Made by a program: the position numbers and the translations under genes. Below, piece by piece: positions 7,937-16,639 of a stretch of DNA of 64,000 bases; position 1 is the first letter of the stretch; the number at the start of each line of letters is the position of its first letter. The notes below the pieces were generated by a model. That model saw nothing but the letters and a program-made list of their open reading frames with translations. It searched no databases and was not told the origin of the DNA. The stretch is from Streptomyces sp. NBC_01351 (lineage in GTDB: Bacteria > Actinomycetota > Actinomycetes > Streptomycetales > Streptomycetaceae), in the NCBI RefSeq assembly GCF_036237315.1, contig NZ_CP108356.1, positions 1,550,001 to 1,614,000 on the forward strand. The letters are read 5' to 3'.

Positions 7937-8467
7937 TCATCCGGTGGAGCGCCGGGCCCCCGGCCCGGGCCCACCGGGCCCACCGGACCCGTCGCACCCA
8001 TCGCGGCCGTCCTCCGCGCTGACGTAGAACGCGGCGTTCGCCCCCGTCACCGAGGCCGTGTGGGCGGCCCAGGGCTCCACCCCGAGCGCCAGGCCGATCC
8101 GGGTCAGGCTCCATCCGAGCCGGGACAGCCGGTGCGCCACCGCGGGCCTGTCCACGGCCGGCAACGCCACGGACCGGCCCGCCTGCAGCTCGTCGATCAC
8201 CCGGGGGTCGAGCGCCCGCAGGCTGGCGGCGTACGCACGCAACCGGCGCCGTTCCCGAGCGGTGAACCCGCCCCAGATCCCCTCGCTTTCGGACACCTCC
8301 AGTGCGTGCGTCAGGCAGCGCCGCCGTATCGGACACCCGCGGCACAGCTCCTTCGCGGCCGCCACCCGGCGCTCCTGCTCCGCGCCCGCGTGAGCGGCGG
8401 GGAAGAACAGGTCCGGATCCGCGTCGCGGCAGGCCGCGGTGTCCGTCTCGAGCAGAGCAGTGGTCAT
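7937..8467 (-). CDS. WhiB-like iron-sulfur transcription factor with long C-terminal extension
   Basis: A 176-aa protein. Four cysteines, C13, C42, C45 and C51 (Cx28Cx2Cx5C), match the [4Fe-4S] ligands of the Wbl family, and the GIWGG turn lies about 14 residues later, followed by a basic segment (TARERRRLR). Classical Wbl proteins are about 85-130 aa. Here residues 105-176 add an HTH-like segment (RLSRLGWSLTRIGLALGV) and a Gly/Asp-rich tail. Wbl proteins bind the primary sigma factor region 4 and often affect development or redox responses; the target of this one is unknown. The start has a GAGGTGAG Shine-Dalgarno. Confidence 0.92.
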   Translation of the reverse strand: MTTALLETDTAACRDADPDLFFPAAHAGAEQERRVAAAKELCRGCPIRRRCLTHALEVSESEGIWGGFTARERRRLRAYAASLRALDPRVIDELQAGRSVALPAVDRPAVAHRLSRLGWSLTRIGLALGVEPWAAHTASVTGANAAFYVSAEDGRDGCDGSGGPGGPGPGARRSTG

Positions 8468-8641
8468 CGGAACTCACCTCGTCTTCGGGTGCCGGTCATC
8501 GGAACCCCCGCTCGCACCGGCACTCTCGTACTGGATCACGTGGGCAACACGCCTGGATGAACGGGTCGGTTCACCCCGGTGTCGGCAATCGTGCAGCCGC
8601 TCGCCCCCGAGGCCGTTCCCCCGTGGTCCGAGCGCCGCGTT

Positions 8642-9271
8642 TCAGGCGGGACCGGGCTCCGGCCAGGCCCTCATCGCGGCCTCCGCGACCTTTTCCAGCG
8701 TCTCGCGGGACGCCCCGTCGACCGCCTGCTGGTTCATGCCCTGGATGACCGACGCGTAGAAGGTGGCGAGGCCCTCCGCGTCCACATCCCCGGGAAGGGC
8801 TCCGGTTTCGACGTCCCGGCGGATGAGCGCGGCGAGGGACGCCTTCGTGGCCTCCCGGATCGTGCGGAGGTCCGTCTGTACGTCCTGGGAGCCGGGGCCG
8901 CAGTTCGTCGCCGCCGTGATGATCAGACAGCCCGGCGGATGGCGCGGGTCCGTGTAGTCCGCCGCCACGCGCATCAGCACGGCCCGGACCGCCGTGCGGG
9001 CATCGGGGACCTCCTCCGACGCGGGGACCGTGCCGTAGGTGCGCTGGTACAGCTCCACGGCCTCGCCGAACAGCTGCCGCTTGTCGCCGAAGGCCGCGTA
9101 CAGGCTGGGCGGGTTGATCCCCATGGCCTTGGTGAGCGAGGCGATGGACGTGGTCTCGTACCCGTACGTCCAGAACTCCTCCAGCGCCACGGCCAGGGCT
9201 TTGTCCCGGTCGAAGGCGCGGCGGGACCGCGCCCTGGGGGCCGTCTGCCCGTTCTCACCACTCAGCGTCAC
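8642..9271 (-). CDS. TetR-family transcriptional regulator
   Basis: A 209-aa protein with an N-terminal HTH (about 18-64: ALEEFWTYGYETTSIASL, then MGINPPSLYAAFGDKR) and a C-terminal ligand domain with GCLIITAA, typical of the TetR_C subgroup that regulates neighbouring reductases or hydrolases. GTG start. It is divergent from the alpha/beta hydrolase; the shared spacer carries two copies of an imperfect palindrome, so autoregulation plus repression of the hydrolase is likely. Confidence 0.92.
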   Translation of the reverse strand: MTLSGENGQTAPRARSRRAFDRDKALAVALEEFWTYGYETTSIASLTKAMGINPPSLYAAFGDKRQLFGEAVELYQRTYGTVPASEEVPDARTAVRAVLMRVAADYTDPRHPPGCLIITAATNCGPGSQDVQTDLRTIREATKASLAALIRRDVETGALPGDVDAEGLATFYASVIQGMNQQAVDGASRETLEKVAEAAMRAWPEPGPA

Positions 9272-9292
9272 GCACGCAGTCTACCCCGCCAC

Positions 9293-9310
9293 CTGTAGCG
9301 ACCGCTAAAG
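9293..9310. promoter_or_regulatory. Putative TetR operator 1
   Basis: The palindromic core is TAGCG-AC-CGCTA (9296-9307) followed by AAAG. It matches 9340-9357 in TAxCGAxCxCTAAAG, positioned over the expected tetR promoter. Confidence 0.65.
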
Positions 9311-9339
9311 GCATTCTGCTACGGTCTCCCACATCTCAG

Positions 9340-9357
9340 CTTTATCGATCACTAAAG
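9340..9357. promoter_or_regulatory. Putative TetR operator 2
   Basis: CTTTATCGATCACTAAAG has CTTTA/TAAAG ends and aligns with operator 1. The pair lies 47 nt apart between the divergent genes. Confidence 0.65.
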
Positions 9358-9430
9358 CCGGGATGGCCCGGCGCGGCCACCTCACGCCGCTCCCGTGCCT
9401 GCCTTGACCACACACGCAAAGGACCCCGCC

Positions 9431-10231
9431 ATGACCACCGCACCCCTCACCCCCCTCGCCCCCCACACCCCCTACGCCCGCACCGTCCGCGGATCCGGCC
9501 CCGGCCTCCTCCTCGCCCACGGCGCGGGCGGCGGCATCGAGGCCAACTACGGGCCGATCATGGACGGGCTCGCCGCGCGGCACACCGTCGTCGGGGTCGA
9601 CTACCCGGGCGCCGGCGCCACCCCCACCGCCCGGACTCCCCTGGAACTCGACGAGCTGGCCGATCAGTTGGTCGCGGCGGCGGATGCCGAAGGCCTCGAT
9701 ACGTTCGCCCTCTCGGGCTATTCCCTGGGCGGCCCGGTCGCCGTTCGCGTGGCCGCCCGCCACCCCGAGCGGGTCACCTCGCTCGTCCTGAGCGCCACCT
9801 TCGCCCGCGTGGACACCCGCACCGAGCTGGCCGCATCCATCTGGCAGCAGCTCTTCGCCTCCGGCGAGCACACGCTGCTCGCCCAGTACATGACCCTGCT
9901 GGCCTTCGGCACTCCCGCCCTGAACTCCTTCACCCCCGCCCAGCTCCGCACCGCCGCCGAACAGACCGCCCCCTCGATCCCCCCGGGCACCGGTGATCAG
10001 GTCGACCTGGTGCGGCGCGCCGACGTGCGGGCGGACCTCGCCGCCATCACCGCGCCGACCCTCGTCGTCGTCACCACCGCCGACTCCCTCATCCCGGCCG
10101 CCCTCCAGCACGAGGTGGCAGCCGCCATCCCCGGCGCCGTCACCGCCGAACTCCCGACCGGGCACCTGCCCTTCCTGGAGCAGCCCGGGGAATGGCTGGA
10201 TCTCATCACCGGCTTCCTCGGCCGCCGGTAG
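9431..10231 (+). CDS. Alpha/beta hydrolase
   Basis: A 266-aa protein starting at ATG 9431 with AAAGGA about 8 nt upstream. The oxyanion region LLLAHGAGGG, the nucleophile elbow SGYSLGG, the acid-loop region APTLVVVTTADSL and the C-terminal His in PTGHLPFLEQP give a complete catalytic triad. The fold is that of the common single-domain cytosolic hydrolases; the substrate is not inferable. Divergent from its probable TetR regulator. Confidence 0.9.
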   Translation: MTTAPLTPLAPHTPYARTVRGSGPGLLLAHGAGGGIEANYGPIMDGLAARHTVVGVDYPGAGATPTARTPLELDELADQLVAAADAEGLDTFALSGYSLGGPVAVRVAARHPERVTSLVLSATFARVDTRTELAASIWQQLFASGEHTLLAQYMTLLAFGTPALNSFTPAQLRTAAEQTAPSIPPGTGDQVDLVRRADVRADLAAITAPTLVVVTTADSLIPAALQHEVAAAIPGAVTAELPTGHLPFLEQPGEWLDLITGFLGRR

Positions 10232-10280
10232 CCCGGCCGACAGTCCCGGGAGCCCGCGGTGGCGGACGGCCGGCGTCGTA

Positions 10281-10796
10281 CTACGAGGTGTGGGTCCGCT
10301 CGACGAACACCTGGAACGCCCGCTCGTCGAAGAGGACGAAGCGGACCTCCTCCACCTCCGTCTTCGCGCTCCGCACGGTCTCGACGGCGATCCGGGCGCC
10401 GTCGTCCATGGGCCAGCCGTAGACGCCCGTCGAGATCGCCGGGAAGGCCACCGTCCGCGCCCCCAACTCGTCGGCGACCCGCAGGGATTCGCGGTAGCAG
10501 GAGGCGAGCAGCTCGGAGCGGTCCTCCTCCCGCGACCAGACCGGACCCACGGTGTGGATCACCCATTGGGCCGGGAGGCGGCCCGCGGTGGTGGCCACGG
10601 CGCGGCCGGTCGGGAGGCCCTTGCCGTAGTGCGAGCGGCGCAGGACCCGGCAGGCTTCGAGGATCTCGGGGCCGCCCCGGCGGTGGATCGCGCCGTCCAC
10701 TCCCCCGCCCCCGAGCAGGGAGGAGTTCGCGGCGTTGACGATCGCGTCCACGTGCTCGGTGGTGATGTCGCCCTGGACCAGGGTCACTCGCAGCAT
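10281..10796 (-). CDS. Macro-domain ADP-ribosyl hydrolase (O-acetyl-ADP-ribose deacetylase type)
   Basis: A 171-aa single macro domain close to YmdB/MacroD length. GDIT (residues 9-12), [20 protein letters not shown] and [12 protein letters not shown] are the ADP-ribose-binding loops; the Asn-Ala-Ala-Asn and Gly-rich catalytic loop are intact. Proteins of this class remove ADP-ribose from proteins or deacetylate O-acetyl-ADP-ribose. It is followed after 24 nt by the unrelated FAD oxidoreductase on the same strand. Confidence 0.93.
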   Translation of the reverse strand: MLRVTLVQGDITTEHVDAIVNAANSSLLGGGGVDGAIHRRGGPEILEACRVLRRSHYGKGLPTGRAVATTAGRLPAQWVIHTVGPVWSREEDRSELLASCYRESLRVADELGARTVAFPAISTGVYGWPMDDGARIAVETVRSAKTEVEEVRFVLFDERAFQVFVERTHTS

Positions 10797-10820
10797 CGTC
10801 GTGCCTCTCTCGTTCGCGGG

Positions 10821-12239
10821 TCAGGAAGCGGCGCGCAGCCGGCGCCAGACCGCCTTCGCGGCGTTGTGGCCGGACATCCCGTGGACGCCCGGTCCCGGCG
10901 GGGTCGCGGAGGAGCAGAGGAAGACCGCCGGGTGGGCCGTCGTGTACGGGGTGAGGGAGAGCTTCGGCCGCAGCACCAGCTGGAGGCCCGTGGCGGCGCC
11001 GCACGCGATGTCCCCTCCCACGTAGTTGGGGTTGCGGGCGGCGAGCTGTGGCGGGCCGGCCGTGGCGCGGGCCAGGACCAGGTCGCGGAAACCCGGCGCG
11101 AAGCGCTCCAGTTGGCGTTCGACGGCGTCGGTGAGGTCGCCGTCCCAGCCCGCGGGGACGTGTCCGTACGCCCAGAACACGTGCTTGCCCTCGGGCGCCC
11201 GGCCCGGGTCGACGAGGCTGGGCTGCGCCGTGATGAGGAAGGGGTTGCGGGGGGCCCGGCCGCTCGTGGCGAGCTGGAGGGCGGCGTCGATGTCCCGGGT
11301 GTTCGGGCCGACCTGGACGGTGCCGGCGCGGCGGGGCTCCTCCGCGGTCCACGGGACGGGGCCGTCCAGCGCGTAGTCGATCTTGAACACGGAGGCGCCG
11401 TACTTGTAGCCGTCGTACGCGCGCCCCAGGCGGGCGATCCGGGCCAGCGCGGTCGGCGAGGTGTCGAAGACGTACGCGCGGGCCGGCGGGAGGTCGTCGA
11501 GCCGCTTGACCTCGAAGCCGGTGTGGATCGTGCCGCCGAGGTCGCGCAGGTACGAGGCGAGCGCGTCGGAGATCGACTGCGAGCCGCCGCGCGGCATCGG
11601 CCAGCCGTTCGCGTGCGCGGCGAGGGCGAAGACCATGCCGACCGCGCCGGTGGCGAACCCGCCGAGCGGGGCGATGACGTGCGCGACGAGCCCGGAGATC
11701 AGCGCCCGCGCCCGGTCGTCCTGGAAGCGGCGCAGCAGCCAGGTGGAGGGCGGCAGCCCGGTGAGTCCGAACCGGGCGAGGGTGAGCGGATCTCGGGGCA
11801 GCGCGGTGCTCGGCAGGGACATGAAGTCCCGGGCGAGGGTGTCCCATTTGCCGAGGAACGGTTCGACTAGGCGCCGGTACGTGCCCGCGTCGCGCGGCCC
11901 GAATGAGGCCGCCGTCTCGGCGACCGAGCGGGACAGCACGGCAGCCGTGCCGTCGTCGAAGGGGTGTGCCATGGGCAGCGGGGCGTGCAGCCACTCCAGC
12001 CCGTACCGCTTGAGCGGCATCGTGGCGAAGACCGGCGAGCCGATGCCGAGCGGGTGCACCGCCGAGCACGGGTCGTGCCGGAAGCCCGGCAGGGTGAGCT
12101 CCTCGGTCCGGGCCCCTCCGCCGACCGTCTCCCCGGCTTCGAAGACGGCCACCGAGAAGCCGCGCCGGGCCAGTTCCACGGCGGCCGTCAGCCCGTTGGG
12201 CCCCGCCCCCACCACGACCGCATCGAGAATCGACGGCAC
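10821..12239 (-). CDS. FAD-dependent oxidoreductase of the phytoene-desaturase/amine-oxidase superfamily
   Basis: A 472-aa protein. GTG 12239 was chosen because AAGGAG lies 6 nt upstream and it places the dinucleotide-binding motif [19 protein letters not shown] at residues 8-26. [10 protein letters not shown] is the second FAD contact and the C-terminal [11 protein letters not shown] the FAD-binding Gly motif of CrtI-like proteins. There are no carotenoid genes nearby, so a carotenoid role is unlikely; these stand-alone homologues (RetSat/CrtI-like) have unknown substrates. Confidence 0.85.
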   Translation of the reverse strand: MPSILDAVVVGAGPNGLTAAVELARRGFSVAVFEAGETVGGGARTEELTLPGFRHDPCSAVHPLGIGSPVFATMPLKRYGLEWLHAPLPMAHPFDDGTAAVLSRSVAETAASFGPRDAGTYRRLVEPFLGKWDTLARDFMSLPSTALPRDPLTLARFGLTGLPPSTWLLRRFQDDRARALISGLVAHVIAPLGGFATGAVGMVFALAAHANGWPMPRGGSQSISDALASYLRDLGGTIHTGFEVKRLDDLPPARAYVFDTSPTALARIARLGRAYDGYKYGASVFKIDYALDGPVPWTAEEPRRAGTVQVGPNTRDIDAALQLATSGRAPRNPFLITAQPSLVDPGRAPEGKHVFWAYGHVPAGWDGDLTDAVERQLERFAPGFRDLVLARATAGPPQLAARNPNYVGGDIACGAATGLQLVLRPKLSLTPYTTAHPAVFLCSSATPPGPGVHGMSGHNAAKAVWRRLRAAS

Positions 12240-12348
12240 TTGCGACTCCTTCGTCCGGCGGCGCCTGCGCCTCCAGGATATTGCGCCCGCCCCGCCCGCC
12301 CGCACCGCGGCGGCCGCGGCGGCCGACGTGGATACTGCCCGCCGACCG

Positions 12349-13173
12349 CTACTGACCGCGCAGCAGGTCGCGGATCCGTACGGTGGTGGCCTCGTCGCGG
12401 CCGACCGCGAACGGCAGCGCGTTGTCCAGGTCCACTCGGAAGGGGACCCCGTCGACGGTGCTGTGCGCGCCGCCCGCCTCGGTGACCAGGAGCAGCCCGG
12501 CCGCGTGGTCCCAGGCCGAAGGCCAGGTGAAGGCCAGGCCGTCCATCTCGCCGCGGGCCACCTTCAGGTACTCCAGGCCCGCCGAACCGCAGGGCCGGGC
12601 CGCGACCCCGGGCACGTCCAGCCGGCCCAGGACGCGCTTGTGCTCGTCGGAGGTGTACAGCGGGTGGGCGATGGCGACCCGCAGTTCGGCGCCCGCCTCG
12701 GGCGAACCGCACAGGATCCGCTCGCCGTTGACGTACGCGCCCTCCCCGCGCACGGCGGTGGCCAGCTCCTCCAGGGCGGGGGCGAAGGTCCAGGAGGCGA
12801 GGATCTCCCCGCGGTGGGCCAGCGCCACCAGGGTGCAGAAGCCGGCGTCGCCGGCGACGAACTGCCGGGTGCCGTCGACCGGGTCCACGATCCACACCGG
12901 GGCGTCCCCGCGCAGCGCGCCGTAGACCGTCGGGTCGGCGTGCACGGCTTCCTCGCCGACCACGGCGGAGCCGGGCAGCAGCCGGGTCAGGGAGGCCGTC
13001 AGGTGCTCCTCGGCCTTGCGGTCGGCGACGGTCACCAGGTCGTGCGGGCCGCTCTTCTCGTCGACCTCGTGGTCGGCCAGCTGTCGGAACCTCGGCATGA
13101 TCTCGACCGCCGCCGCCTTGCGGACGGCCTCTTCCACATCGGGCAGGCCCTTGGCCAGGAACTCATTGATCAT
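12349..13173 (-). CDS. Inositol-monophosphatase-family phosphatase
   Basis: A 274-aa protein with the lithium-sensitive metal-dependent phosphatase signature: VGEEA, then [12 protein letters not shown] (both metal-binding Asp residues and the Thr), then the C-terminal PSAWDHAAG. Members dephosphorylate inositol phosphate, histidinol phosphate (HisN) or related compounds. No histidine or inositol genes flank it, so specificity is open. It is transcribed in the same direction as the FAD oxidoreductase with a 109-nt gap. Confidence 0.9.
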   Translation of the reverse strand: MINEFLAKGLPDVEEAVRKAAAVEIMPRFRQLADHEVDEKSGPHDLVTVADRKAEEHLTASLTRLLPGSAVVGEEAVHADPTVYGALRGDAPVWIVDPVDGTRQFVAGDAGFCTLVALAHRGEILASWTFAPALEELATAVRGEGAYVNGERILCGSPEAGAELRVAIAHPLYTSDEHKRVLGRLDVPGVAARPCGSAGLEYLKVARGEMDGLAFTWPSAWDHAAGLLLVTEAGGAHSTVDGVPFRVDLDNALPFAVGRDEATTVRIRDLLRGQ

Positions 13174-13305
13174 GCCCCCAGGAAAGCACGACCGACCGAC
13201 AAACCCCACCGACGGTTCCGGACGTCCGCCCGGACACCGGGTGTACTCGAGGTGAATCGGCCACCGTGAGGAGACCCCGCCACCCACCCACCCCCGGGAG
13301 ACTCC

Positions 13306-14469
13306 GTGCGCCGTCCGTCCGTCCCGCGCCGCGCCCTGGCGCTGTTCGCCGCCGCGGCCGCACTCGCGGTGGCCGTACCCGCCGCCCCCGCCGGGGCCGC
13401 CGCGGTGGCCGCGGCGGCGAGCGGGACCGCCGCGGCATCGGCCCTGCCCTCGCTGCCCGCGCCCAACGCCCACGGGCTGACCCTGCGCACCTGGTCCACC
13501 GCCGCCGGCCAGAGCGAGCGGATGGGCGACGCCTCCCTCACCACCGCCGCGATCTTCGCCCCGCACGGCGGGACCCCGTCGATCGACCCGGTGCAGGTGT
13601 CGGTGCGCGTCCGGATCCTGCTGCCGGAGGACTACCGGCGCGACCGGGCCCGCCCCTACCCCGTGCTCTACCTGCTGCACGGCGGCAGCGGCGACGTCGA
13701 GCAGTGGTCGAAGCCCGACGAGGGCAACGTCACCGCCGCCCTGGCCGGTTCGGCCTTCCCGGGCATCGTCGTGATGCCGGAGGCCGGCAAGGCGGGCTGG
13801 TACAGCGACTGGCCCGGCCACACGGACGGCTTCTTCGCCCCGCAGTGGGAGACCTTCCACGTCAAGCAGCTGGTCCCGTGGATCGACGCCAACTTCAACA
13901 CGGTGCGCGCCGCCTCCGGGCGGGCCGTCGCGGGAGTCTCGATGGGCGGGTACGGGGCCCTGCGCTACGCGGGCCGGTACCCGGAGGTGTACTCCGCCGT
14001 GGGCGCCTTCTCGGCCGGTACGGACATCTACCATCCCGGCGCCCAGCGCGTCATCGCCGACTCCACCTGGATGGCGGGCGCCTCCATCCTGTGGACGGGC
14101 CTGTTCGACGGCAAGTTCCGGGTGACGGGCGACACCCCGTACCGCATGGCGACGGTCTTCGGCCCGCCCTCCGGCTGGCCTTCCCTCAACCCGGCCAACC
14201 TCGCGCTGGACGGCAAGTACGCCCCGTACGGCGGGCGGATGGCCCTCTACGCGGGCGGCGCGGGCGGCGTCGGCGAGACGGACATCGGCGCGGGCGCCGC
14301 CGCCCTCCACCAGGACCTGAAGGACCGCGGCGTCAGCCACCGCTACTGCCGGGGCGCGGGCGAGCACCAGTGGCCGTACTGGGTCCCGGAGCTCAAGGAC
14401 TTCGTGGCCTTCGTCTACGGCACGAAGCCGCAGACGTGCCCGAACGGCTGGGGCGCGGAGACCCCGTAG
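13306..14469 (+). CDS. Secreted esterase (esterase D / antigen 85-like alpha/beta hydrolase)
   Basis: A 387-aa protein, GTG start with GGGAG upstream. The N-terminus is a signal peptide (RRPSVPRR, then a long Ala-rich hydrophobic run to about residue 32). The hydrolase domain includes YPVLYLLHGGSGD, the nucleophile elbow AGVSMGGYGA and a C-terminal His in GAGEHQWPYW. This matches the esterase/antigen 85 fold used for carboxylesterases or mycolyl-type acyl transfer. In Streptomyces it is likely an exported esterase. Confidence 0.87.
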   Translation: MRRPSVPRRALALFAAAAALAVAVPAAPAGAAAVAAAASGTAAASALPSLPAPNAHGLTLRTWSTAAGQSERMGDASLTTAAIFAPHGGTPSIDPVQVSVRVRILLPEDYRRDRARPYPVLYLLHGGSGDVEQWSKPDEGNVTAALAGSAFPGIVVMPEAGKAGWYSDWPGHTDGFFAPQWETFHVKQLVPWIDANFNTVRAASGRAVAGVSMGGYGALRYAGRYPEVYSAVGAFSAGTDIYHPGAQRVIADSTWMAGASILWTGLFDGKFRVTGDTPYRMATVFGPPSGWPSLNPANLALDGKYAPYGGRMALYAGGAGGVGETDIGAGAAALHQDLKDRGVSHRYCRGAGEHQWPYWVPELKDFVAFVYGTKPQTCPNGWGAETP

Positions 14470-14549
14470 GCGGCCGCCGGCTCCCCGGTCCGGCGAACGT
14501 GACGTTCTCGCAGCCGGAGGCTCCGGCCGTCGGTGGACCCTTGTGCAGT

Positions 14550-15527
14550 ATGTCCGGCATGACGACGAACGACGATGCCACGGCCTGGCAGGGCGGCCTC
14601 CTCGACCTGGACGCGTACCTCCGGCGTACCGGATACGACGGAGAGCTCGCGCCCACCCTCGACGTTCTGCGGGCGCTGACACGCGCGCACATCACCTCGA
14701 TCCCCTTCGAGACCGTCGAGATCGTGCTCGGCCGGCCGATCCCCCTTGATCTGCGCGATGTTCAGGACAAGCTGGTCCACGCGCGCCGCGGCGGCTACTG
14801 CTACGAGCACAGCGTGCTGCTGGCGGCGGTGCTGGAGCGCGTCGGGTTCCGGGTGACGGGGCTGGCCTCGCGGGTGCGCATCGGTACCGAGGCGCTCCGC
14901 CCGGCCACCCACGCGATGCTGCGCGTGGAGACGGCCGAGACGCCCGAGACCGGCAAGGTCTGGATCTGCGACCCGGGCTTCGGCCGCAACCCCATCGAGC
15001 CCATGGAACTGGCCGACGGCGCCGAGGCCTCCCTGGGCGACTGGGGATTCCGGCTGAACCGGACCCTCACCGAGACCGGCAACCTGCAGTACACGATGCG
15101 CTCGCGCGGCGCCGACGGGTGGTTCGACCTGCACGCCTTCACCCTCGACCAGCGGTACGCGCCGGACTGGATGGTGGCCAACCACTTCCTGTCCACGCAC
15201 GTCCGCTCCCCGTTCGCGGGGCGCCTCCTCGTGCAGCAGATGCGCGACCGGGAGCACCTCGCCCTGGACGGCAGCTCCCTCACCACGACGCTGCCGGACG
15301 GCACGGCCACGACGACCGCGTTCGCCCCGGAGGAGGTTCCCGAGGTCTTGCGCGAGGTGTTCGGCATGCACCTGCCCCACTCGGACCACGCCGAGCTCAT
15401 CGCCCGGGTGTACGTGGCCCGTCAGGCCGTCGCCCTGTACCCGGCGACCGTGCACCCCCCGGCGCAGAACGTCCCGCACCTGTGGGCACACCGCCCCGGG
15501 CGCAGGATGGGCACCTCCATCTGCTGA
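14550..15527 (+). CDS. Arylamine N-acetyltransferase
   Basis: A 325-aa acetyl-CoA-dependent NAT. The catalytic triad is present: Cys84 in RRGGYCYEH, His121 in ATHAM and Asp141 in WICDPGFG. The protein is about 40 residues longer than the ~280-aa bacterial norm at the C-terminus, which contains a Pro-rich end. In Streptomyces, stand-alone NATs may detoxify arylamines or act in secondary metabolism; there is no amide-synthase (ansamycin) context. ATG 14550 and ATG 14559 are alternative starts. Confidence 0.92.
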   Translation: MSGMTTNDDATAWQGGLLDLDAYLRRTGYDGELAPTLDVLRALTRAHITSIPFETVEIVLGRPIPLDLRDVQDKLVHARRGGYCYEHSVLLAAVLERVGFRVTGLASRVRIGTEALRPATHAMLRVETAETPETGKVWICDPGFGRNPIEPMELADGAEASLGDWGFRLNRTLTETGNLQYTMRSRGADGWFDLHAFTLDQRYAPDWMVANHFLSTHVRSPFAGRLLVQQMRDREHLALDGSSLTTTLPDGTATTTAFAPEEVPEVLREVFGMHLPHSDHAELIARVYVARQAVALYPATVHPPAQNVPHLWAHRPGRRMGTSIC

Positions 15528-15554
15528 CACCACGCTCCGCACCCCGTGCTCCAG

Positions 15555-15599
15555 GCCCGCTGCCCCGCCGCGAATCGACAACGCGGCGGGGCAGCGGGC
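15555..15599. terminator. Bidirectional hairpin terminator
   Basis: A perfect 18-bp stem (GCCCGCTGCCCCGCCGCG, 15555-15572; complement 15582-15599) with a 9-nt loop lies between the convergent NAT and LLM oxidoreductase genes. There is no U-tract, as is common in Streptomyces. Confidence 0.85.
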
Positions 15600-15612
15600 G
15601 TGGAGCGCGGCG

Positions 15613-16614
15613 TCAGCCGGCGAGCTCCGGGATGACGTGCCGGCCGTAGGCGTCGATCGTGGCCTCCCTCGCGTCGTGCATGTCGTACACCGCGAACTGG
15701 TCGACGCCGAGGTCGCGCAGGGCCCGCAGCTTCTCGATGTGGGCCTCTGCCGGGCCGAGCAGGCAGAATCGGTCGACGATCTCGTCCGGCACGAACGCCG
15801 TGTCGGGATTGTCGGCCCGGCCGTGGTGGCTGTAGTCGTAGCCCTGGCGGGCCTTGATGTACTCGGTGAGCTCGTCCGGGACCATCGAGGAGTGCTCGCC
15901 GTAGCGGCCGACGAGGTCGGCGACGTGGTTGCCGACCATCCCGCCGAACCAGCGGCACTGGTCGCGGGCGTGCGCGAGGTCCTCGCCGACGTACGCGGGG
16001 GCCGCCACGCAGATGGTGATCTCCGCCGGGTCGCGGCCGGCCTCGACCGCGGCCTCCCGGACCGATTTGACCATCCACTCGGTGAGATAGAGGTCGGCGA
16101 GCTGGAGGATGAACCCGTCGGCCTTCTGACCGGCGAGCGCGAGGGCCTTCGGCCCGTACGCCGCCATCCAGACGGGGAGCTTCCCCTCCCGGACCCAGGG
16201 GATCCGGATCGGGCTTCCGTCGACCACGGCCTCGCGGCCCTCGGCCAGGTCCCGGATGACGTCGATGGCCTCGCCGAGCCGGGCCAGGGTGTTGGGCTTG
16301 CGCCCGGCCACCCGCATCGCCGAGTCGCCGCGCCCGATCCCGCAGACGGTGCGGTTGCCGTACATGTCGTTGAGGGTGGCGAAGGTGGAGGCGGTCACCT
16401 CCCAGGTACGGGTGCCCGGATTGGTGACCATCGGGCCGATGTGCAGTTTCTGCGTGTTGGCGAGGATCTGGCTGTAGATGACGAACGGTTCCTGCCAGAG
16501 GACCGCCGAGTCGAAGGTCCAGCCGTAGCGGAAGCCGTTGCGCTCGGCGCGCTTCATGAGGCTGATCACCTGGGAGGCGGGCGGATCGGTTTGCAGGACG
16601 AGGCCGAAGTCCAT
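15613..16614 (-). CDS. F420-dependent LLM-class oxidoreductase (TIGR03842-like)
   Basis: A 333-aa TIM-barrel luciferase-like protein. MDFGLVLQTDPP, GPMVTNPGTRTWE and GIGRGDSAMR are F420-type LLM motifs. It is the last gene of the amidohydrolase-aminotransferase-dihydropyrimidinase operon (25 nt after the dihydropyrimidinase). The operon lacks any flavin/Fe-S dihydropyrimidine dehydrogenase, so this enzyme is a candidate for the first, reductive step using F420H2. That role is an inference from context; the fold assignment is secure. Confidence 0.88.
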   Translation of the reverse strand: MDFGLVLQTDPPASQVISLMKRAERNGFRYGWTFDSAVLWQEPFVIYSQILANTQKLHIGPMVTNPGTRTWEVTASTFATLNDMYGNRTVCGIGRGDSAMRVAGRKPNTLARLGEAIDVIRDLAEGREAVVDGSPIRIPWVREGKLPVWMAAYGPKALALAGQKADGFILQLADLYLTEWMVKSVREAAVEAGRDPAEITICVAAPAYVGEDLAHARDQCRWFGGMVGNHVADLVGRYGEHSSMVPDELTEYIKARQGYDYSHHGRADNPDTAFVPDEIVDRFCLLGPAEAHIEKLRALRDLGVDQFAVYDMHDAREATIDAYGRHVIPELAG

Positions 16615-16639
16615 GGCTGCTCCTTGCTGCGTGCGGTGC

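Noticed and set aside
10821..12239. Carotenoid biosynthesis gene crtI
   Set aside because: No crtB, crtE or lycopene cyclase nearby and the sequence fits the broader stand-alone oxidoreductase family.
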